Below, in pieces: positions 10,810 through 14,177 of a stretch of DNA of 14,177 nucleotides. The stretch's first letter is position 1. Each line of letters starts with the position of its first letter. The DNA lies in the NCBI RefSeq assembly GCF_000341285.1, contig NW_005178393.1, forward strand, positions 1-14,177. Direction: 5' to 3'. The stretch comes from Galdieria sulphuraria. Taxonomy: Eukaryota; Rhodophyta; Bangiophyceae; Galdieriales; Galdieriaceae. A program made the position numbers and the translations under genes. A model generated the notes under the pieces. That model had not been told where the DNA came from and ran no database searches. It saw only the letters and a program-made list of their open reading frames with translations.

Positions 10810-11187
10810 AGCAATCAAGTACCATGTAACCGAAAAGGAGAGAGAGCAGGTTTACTTTGTAGCTCTTTGAAACTATCCAAGGAAACCATGGTGCAAAGAA
10901 AGGGAGAAAGCAGAAGACTTGACAGTCCATACTGAGAAGGAAAAGAAAACATTTACAAAGTGTCTCTACTCAAGTTTATCAATTTTCTTCGACACCAAGG
11001 TCAGATGGAAACTGCTCTACGAACGAACGAACAAAACCTGGTCAACTTGCACTGGGAAGAGATTGTTCCAGATACCAAAAGAAATGACTTTGATGGTGTA
11101 AAGGTAGTTATTTCAAGAAGCACGAACAATTCATATAAAAAAGTACAGTATATATGGATTGCCAGACACAAGACTAAAGAATTGTAA
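10810..11187 (+). pseudogene. Broken frame resembling a FAR1/MULE N-terminal region
   Basis: One frame is open from 10810 to 11184 except for a single TGA at 10933: 41 codons, including ATG 10888, then 83 codons, ending in TAA 11185. The second part reads YKVSLLKFINFLRHQG near its start, LVNLHWEEIVPDTKRNDFDG in the middle and VKVVISRSTNNSYKKVQYIW near its end. The last two together resemble the pattern 'W-E-E ... G-(F/V)-x-V-x-x-x-R-S ... K-V-x-Y' at the start of FAR1-type and fungal/protist MULE transposases, where a zinc-binding fold follows. The expected Cys/His ligands are not visible, so the match is weak. A core-binding domain of a tyrosine recombinase was also considered. It lies 72 bases before the next broken frame and 177 bases before repeat copy B, on the same strand. 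Confidence 0.3.
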
Positions 11188-11258
11188 TACACTATCAATT
11201 CGGTAATTCATTACTCTTTCCTTTTTTCAACAAGTAGAAAGACAAAAGAGTATTTTTT

Positions 11259-11659
11259 ATGATGATTGAGAAACGAACTGATAACTTGTTTCGTAGTATG
11301 GAAACTCAGATTGATAAGAAGTTGGAAAAACGATCTCACTCTTGCAAACTTTTACATCATGCCGATGTAAGAATGCACTTTAGACAAGTTGCTGATTTGT
11401 GAATCAAAGACAAGTTTTAACTATTGAAGAAGACATATACAAAGCAAGAGACATAAATAGGAGTAAGTTCATTGTGCATTCTCAAGTTGAATATGGCTTG
11501 AATAGTGTTACTAGAATGACATGGGTTGTTTGAACTACAGTATATTGTCTGTCCATTTTTCATAAGTCTTCTGTTCCATCAAGTTGTTTTATACTAGCAC
11601 ACGAAAAATATCCCATATGTAAGCGGAGTTATTCATATCCTAGACTTTGTTTCATATAG
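11259..11659 (+). pseudogene. Broken transposase-like fragment leading into repeat copy B
   Basis: ATG 11259 opens 47 codons, hydrophilic and coiled-coil-like at first (FRSMETQIDKKLEKRSHSC), then HADVRMHFRQVADL, ending at a TGA at 11400. The frame starting at 11417 reads LTIEEDIYKARDINRSKFIV, then HSQVEYGLNSVTRMTWVV, a TGA at 11531, and 41 more codons to a TAG at 11657. From 11364 onward it is paralogous to copy A, and the two most protein-like peptides are preserved in both copies. The order (a possible FAR1-like piece at 10936-11184, a charged linker, then the TIEEDIYKAR segment) matches the N-terminal layout of Mutator-like transposases, but no DDE core is seen downstream. It is dead as a gene in either reading. 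Confidence 0.3.
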
Positions 11660-12066
11660 TATTTATAGATCGTCGATAGTCTCTCTAATAGCAAATGCAC
11701 AATGATCATATGGATATATTAGAAGAATTTACCCAAGTAGGTTTGACAAACAAAACACCAACTAGTACTAGTAGTCATTTATCTTAACGCATAAAGGATA
11801 ACCTAGTTGATAGTTTGCTTGGCAAGAATCATAATGAGAGAAAATCCCTACATTCTCTTCTCATAGCTGCAGATAGCTTTTACTATAAAACAAGTCGTTG
11901 ACCACAACTCATTGGAGTGCATTCCTTTTACAAATAACTAAATGTTGGATCATATTGCTATTCTATTCTGTAAGACGAGAATTTTGATTTTGCTATTGGG
12001 TCTGATTCTGCATAATATGATGAGCACCAGTATACAACACACACTTTTTAGCACTTCTTCTGGCAA
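11364..12066 (+). repeat. Copy B of a diverged 0.7-kb subtelomeric direct repeat
   Basis: This 703-base segment is the partner of 6030-6723, in direct orientation and starting 5.3 kb further right. The left limit is set by GATGTAAGAATGCACTTTAGAC against GATTTAAGAATTCACTTTAGAC in copy A. The right limit is set by TTCTGGCAA against TTCTGCCAA. No inverted terminal repeats or target-site duplications are evident at either copy. The sequence left of 11364 shows no match left of copy A. Copy B is followed by an A-rich insertion-like stretch (12067-12540) before the matching G-rich block. Confidence 0.92.
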
Positions 12067-12540
12067 TGTAACATATATCCTCACTTTTGATTTCTCTTTT
12101 TCTTACTATCTAAAGTAGTTCATAGAGAGTCTTTTGCCTTGATTGTATACTTTGTTAATTTAAATTAAAAAAAAGCAATTGAATTAATTTTTTTTTACAA
12201 AGATTCAATTGGAAAGGAGAAAAATTAGAATGGATCGAAAGAAATAAATTAGAAGAATAATTTAAAAACGAAAATAAAGAATCAACAAATAAAGAAAATA
12301 AAAGAGAATACAAAATAATAATATTAAAGTTGAGAAAGGGTTCCAGAAATTAAAGGAAATAAAAAAAAGGCTAAAAGAGGAAAAGAAATAACTAGTTTGT
12401 TTGATTGAATTTAAAAGTAGAACAGAGTAGAAGAAAAGAGAGATGTTGATAATTTCTCAGTGTTTTTATAATACTAAATGAAAAAAAAAGGATGGTGATT
12501 GGGCATACATACACATAGAGAAAGTAAGGATTATGAATTA
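12067..12540. other. A-rich, purine-biased stretch without a gene
   Basis: The composition changes sharply here. From about 12200 the + strand is mostly A and G, with words such as GAAATAAA, AAAGAAAATAAAAG and AAAGAGGAAAAG. Near its left edge an A8 run (12167-12174) and a T9 run (12188-12196) flank a 13-base loop and could form a weak hairpin. The minus-strand frame at 12392-12577 is a translation of this biased sequence, not a gene. Confidence 0.7.
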
Positions 12541-12840
12541 TTTGGGGGTTTGGATTTTGAGTATGAGTTGCATGCATGAATGGGAAATTTGGATGTAGGG
12601 GTTAAATCATGGTGTTTATTGTGATTTGGGAAATTGCCATTGGGAAGAAAGGGGTGAATACAAAGGCGATTTTGATTTGTAAAATTTCATTATGTGTAGG
12701 TAGGGTGAAGGGAAGATTGGGTCAATTGGAAATGGGAAAGAGTTGGGGCAAGTGTAATTTTGAAATTGCGATGAGAGTGTCAATAGATAAGAATGGGTAA
12801 ATTGAGAAATGGGAAGGGTATTGGAAATTGCGAGGGCACT
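12541..12840 (+). repeat. G-rich block B: degenerate GGG-AAATTG motif cluster
   Basis: About 300 bases are G-rich on the + strand, with at least a dozen GGG or GGGG runs spaced by A/T words. They include GGGAAATTTGG, GGGAAATTGCCATTGGG, GGGTCAATTGGAAATGGG, GGGTAAATTGAGAAATGGG and GGTATTGGAAATTGCG. The words match block A at 6724-6840, in the same orientation, and each block lies downstream of a copy of the 0.7-kb repeat. Frames across it (12609-12800 plus, 12722-12925 minus) merely translate the repeat. It could form G-quadruplexes on the same strand as the telomeric G strand. Confidence 0.8.
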
Positions 12841-12928
12841 GTAAGACAGAGACAGAGTTGGACTTGAAATTTAGTGATAATTTATAATATGTATATAATA
12901 GTAAGCTAATTTCCATACTGTCCACGCA

Positions 12929-13168
12929 ATGTTTCCAAAATTTTATAGCAAACTCTTAGTTGAAAGTAGTCATTTTCTTAATTTATCAAAGAAAGTAAAA
13001 AATGAATTTAAAATAGTTAATTTCAACAATGAAAGCATCAATAACGATGTTATCATTATTTTGCTGCTTAAGTCTAAAAAGTTAATATTCAATGGTAACT
13101 TTTATATCAATGTTATAAATTCAATAAAACTAAAAGAAATTAATTCAAAGGGAATTTATTTAGAATAG
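12929..13168 (+). CDS. Hypothetical 79-residue protein, very AT-rich
   Basis: ATG 12929 to TAG 13166-13168 encodes 79 residues, rich in Lys, Asn, Ile, Leu and Phe (begins MFPKFYSKLLVESSHFLNLS; includes NNDVIIILLLKSKKLIFNG). The local + strand is roughly 45% A and 33% T, so about one random codon in ten is a stop. A 79-codon run starting with ATG is therefore less expected here than the longer frames elsewhere. A TATA-like stretch, TTATAATATGTATATAATAG, lies at 12882-12901, some 30-45 bases upstream. It is the last ORF before the telomere, about 480 bases away. The frame carries on protein-like past the TAG, with TAA/TAG stops but no TGA until about 13538. I recognise no family and see no clear membrane segment. 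It could be a short gene, the head of a decayed longer one, or chance. Confidence 0.35.
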   Translation: MFPKFYSKLLVESSHFLNLSKKVKNEFKIVNFNNESINNDVIIILLLKSKKLIFNGNFYINVINSIKLKEINSKGIYLE

Positions 13169-13649
13169 CCGCTGAATTTATAAAAAGAAATAATTTTTCA
13201 TTTTGATTTAAAAAAGTTTCTAAAAATAGTAACAACAGAGGAAAAACTAATAAAAGCGTAAATAAAAATCAACATTGCTAAAAAAAGACTACAAACGAAA
13301 AATAACTAAATATTTTATTTTTTTGAAATCATTAATTTGCAAGATAAAAACCAATCTTTACGAATAGTCTAACAGAACTGTAAATTGTATACAAAGAAAG
13401 AAAATTTTACTCGAAGAATAAAACATATTTAAAATATTTTAAGAAAAAATAATTATAAAAAAAATAAAATAACAAACTCGGGTAAACAAAAATAGGCGTT
13501 AATGCATTTCTTCAAAGTTAAGAAAAAAAGGTTTTGATTTGTTAAAGTATTTTTTAGTAAATGGTTCAGTCAGGACTTGCTTATGTATTTTTAGAGTAAC
13601 TTACATTACATTGACATTCAGTATCAGGTTATAGGTAATTAGTAGTTAG
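13169..13649. other. Very AT-rich telomere-proximal spacer
   Basis: This is A-rich DNA with several poly-A and poly-T runs and no repeat or ORF of its own. The last 100 bases are slightly less biased and end in TAATTAGTAGTTAG directly before the first telomeric unit. In the frame of the preceding ORF, stops at 13166, 13181, 13259, 13307, 13373, 13433 and 13493 are all TAA or TAG. Confidence 0.6.
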
Positions 13650-14177
13650 TTTATTAGGGTTTATTAGGGTTTATTAAGGTTTATTTAGGGTTTATTTAGG
13701 GTTTATTTAGGGTTTATTTAGGGTTTATTTAGGGTTTATTAGGGTTTATTTAGGGTTTATTTAGGGTTTATTAGGGTTTATTTAGGGTTTATTTAGGGGT
13801 TATTTAGGGTTTATTTAGGGTTTATTTAGGGTTTATTAGGGTTTATTTAGGGATTATTTAGGGTTTATTTAGGGTTTATTTAGGGTTTATTTAGGGTTTA
13901 TTTAGGGTTTATTTAGGGTTTATTTAGGGTTTATTTAGGGTTTATTTAGGGTTTATTTAGGGTTTATTTAGGGTTTATTTAGGGTTTATTAGGGTTTATT
14001 TAGGGTTTATTTAGGGTTTATTAGGGTTTATTAGGGTTTATTTAGGGTTTATTAGGGTTTATTAGGGTTTATTTAGGGTTTATTTAGGGTTTATTAGGGT
14101 TTATTACGGGTTTATTAGGGTTTATTTAGGGTTTATTAGGGTTCATTAGGGTTTATTAGGGTTTATTAGGGTTTATT
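13650..14177 (+). repeat. Telomere: mixed TTTATTTAGGG / TTTATTAGGG array
   Basis: The array is 528 bases of head-to-tail units running to the end of the window. Parsing by hand gives 49 full units plus a 6-base partial: 29 of TTTATTTAGGG (11 bases), 15 of TTTATTAGGG (10 bases), and 5 single-change variants. The variants are TTTATTAAGG at 13670, GTTATTTAGGG at 13799, ATTATTTAGGG at 13853, TTTATTACGGG at 14100 and TTCATTAGGG at 14142. The G-rich strand reads 5' to 3' toward the right edge, as in a right chromosome end. The two unit types differ only in the T count before AGGG, as expected when telomerase copies a template with slight slippage. The array begins abruptly after non-repetitive sequence. 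Confidence 0.97.

Noticed and set aside
10500-10930. 109-codon plus and 113-codon minus ORFs, the longest in the window
   Set aside because: They overlap and contradict each other, neither carries a motif, and the region includes simple AC/AT sequence. Neither could be preferred.
10936-11184. Tyrosine recombinase reading (an Arg in ALRTNEQNLVNLHWEEI)
   Set aside because: The pattern could mimic the box I Arg region, but no Lys, His-x-x-Arg or Tyr boxes follow. The downstream sequence fits a MULE-like layout somewhat better.
12392-12925. ORFs across the purine- and G-rich tract (12392-12577 minus, 12609-12800 plus, 12722-12925 minus)
   Set aside because: They are translations of compositionally biased or repetitive DNA, with no independent sign of coding.
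13650-14177. CRISPR array or satellite interpretation of the terminal tandem repeat
   Set aside because: The 10/11-base units have no spacers, carry GGG on one strand, and run to the end of the window in telomere orientation.
1-14177. tRNA, rRNA or other structured RNA genes
   Set aside because: Reading both strands I saw no tRNA-like T-arm (GTTCRANNC) within a cloverleaf context and no rRNA-like conserved segment. A covariance-model scan would be needed to exclude small ncRNAs.

Overview
This window is the right-hand end of a linear eukaryotic chromosome. The last 528 bases (13650-14177) are a G-rich tandem array oriented as a right telomere. Its units are 11 bases (TTTATTTAGGG) and 10 bases (TTTATTAGGG), which is neither the standard animal/fungal TTAGGG nor the plant TTTAGGG. 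Everything to the left is AT-rich subtelomeric DNA with no intact gene that I can recognise. The host is a eukaryote, probably a protist or alga. An AT-rich unicellular alga such as Galdieria fits the general look, but that is a guess and I could not test it.

Layout. Bases 1-99 may be the tail of a gene entering from the left. Bases 100-6000 are mostly featureless AT-rich DNA, with possible decayed coding stretches at 1988-2943 and 5607-5900. A repeat of about 0.7 kb occurs twice in the same orientation, at 6030-6723 (copy A) and 11364-12066 (copy B), alike at very roughly three bases in four. Downstream of each copy lies a G-rich block built from variants of GGG-AAATTG (6724-6840 and 12541-12840). 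Between the copies, 7044-9964 holds two broken reading regions that diverge from about 8340-8378. The rightward one contains a short stretch resembling an HRDC domain, as found at the C-terminus of RecQ helicases. Just before and inside copy B (10810-11659) are broken frames that faintly resemble the N-terminal part of a Mutator-like (MULE/FAR1) transposase.

The final 1.5 kb before the telomere has a different composition: A-rich and strongly purine-biased from 12180 to 12840, then very AT-rich. It carries the least chance-like ORF of the window (12929-13168, 79 codons, unknown product).

Caution on coding calls. At this base composition about 7% of random codons are stops, so six frames of 14 kb should give a few tens of open runs of 60 or more codons by chance. 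Most ORFs here, on both strands, are of that kind. The telomere, the two-copy repeat and the paired G-rich blocks are read directly from the sequence. The protein-family suggestions are weak inferences and carry low confidence. Taken together, the window looks like a subtelomeric graveyard of decayed, partly duplicated elements next to an unusual telomere.
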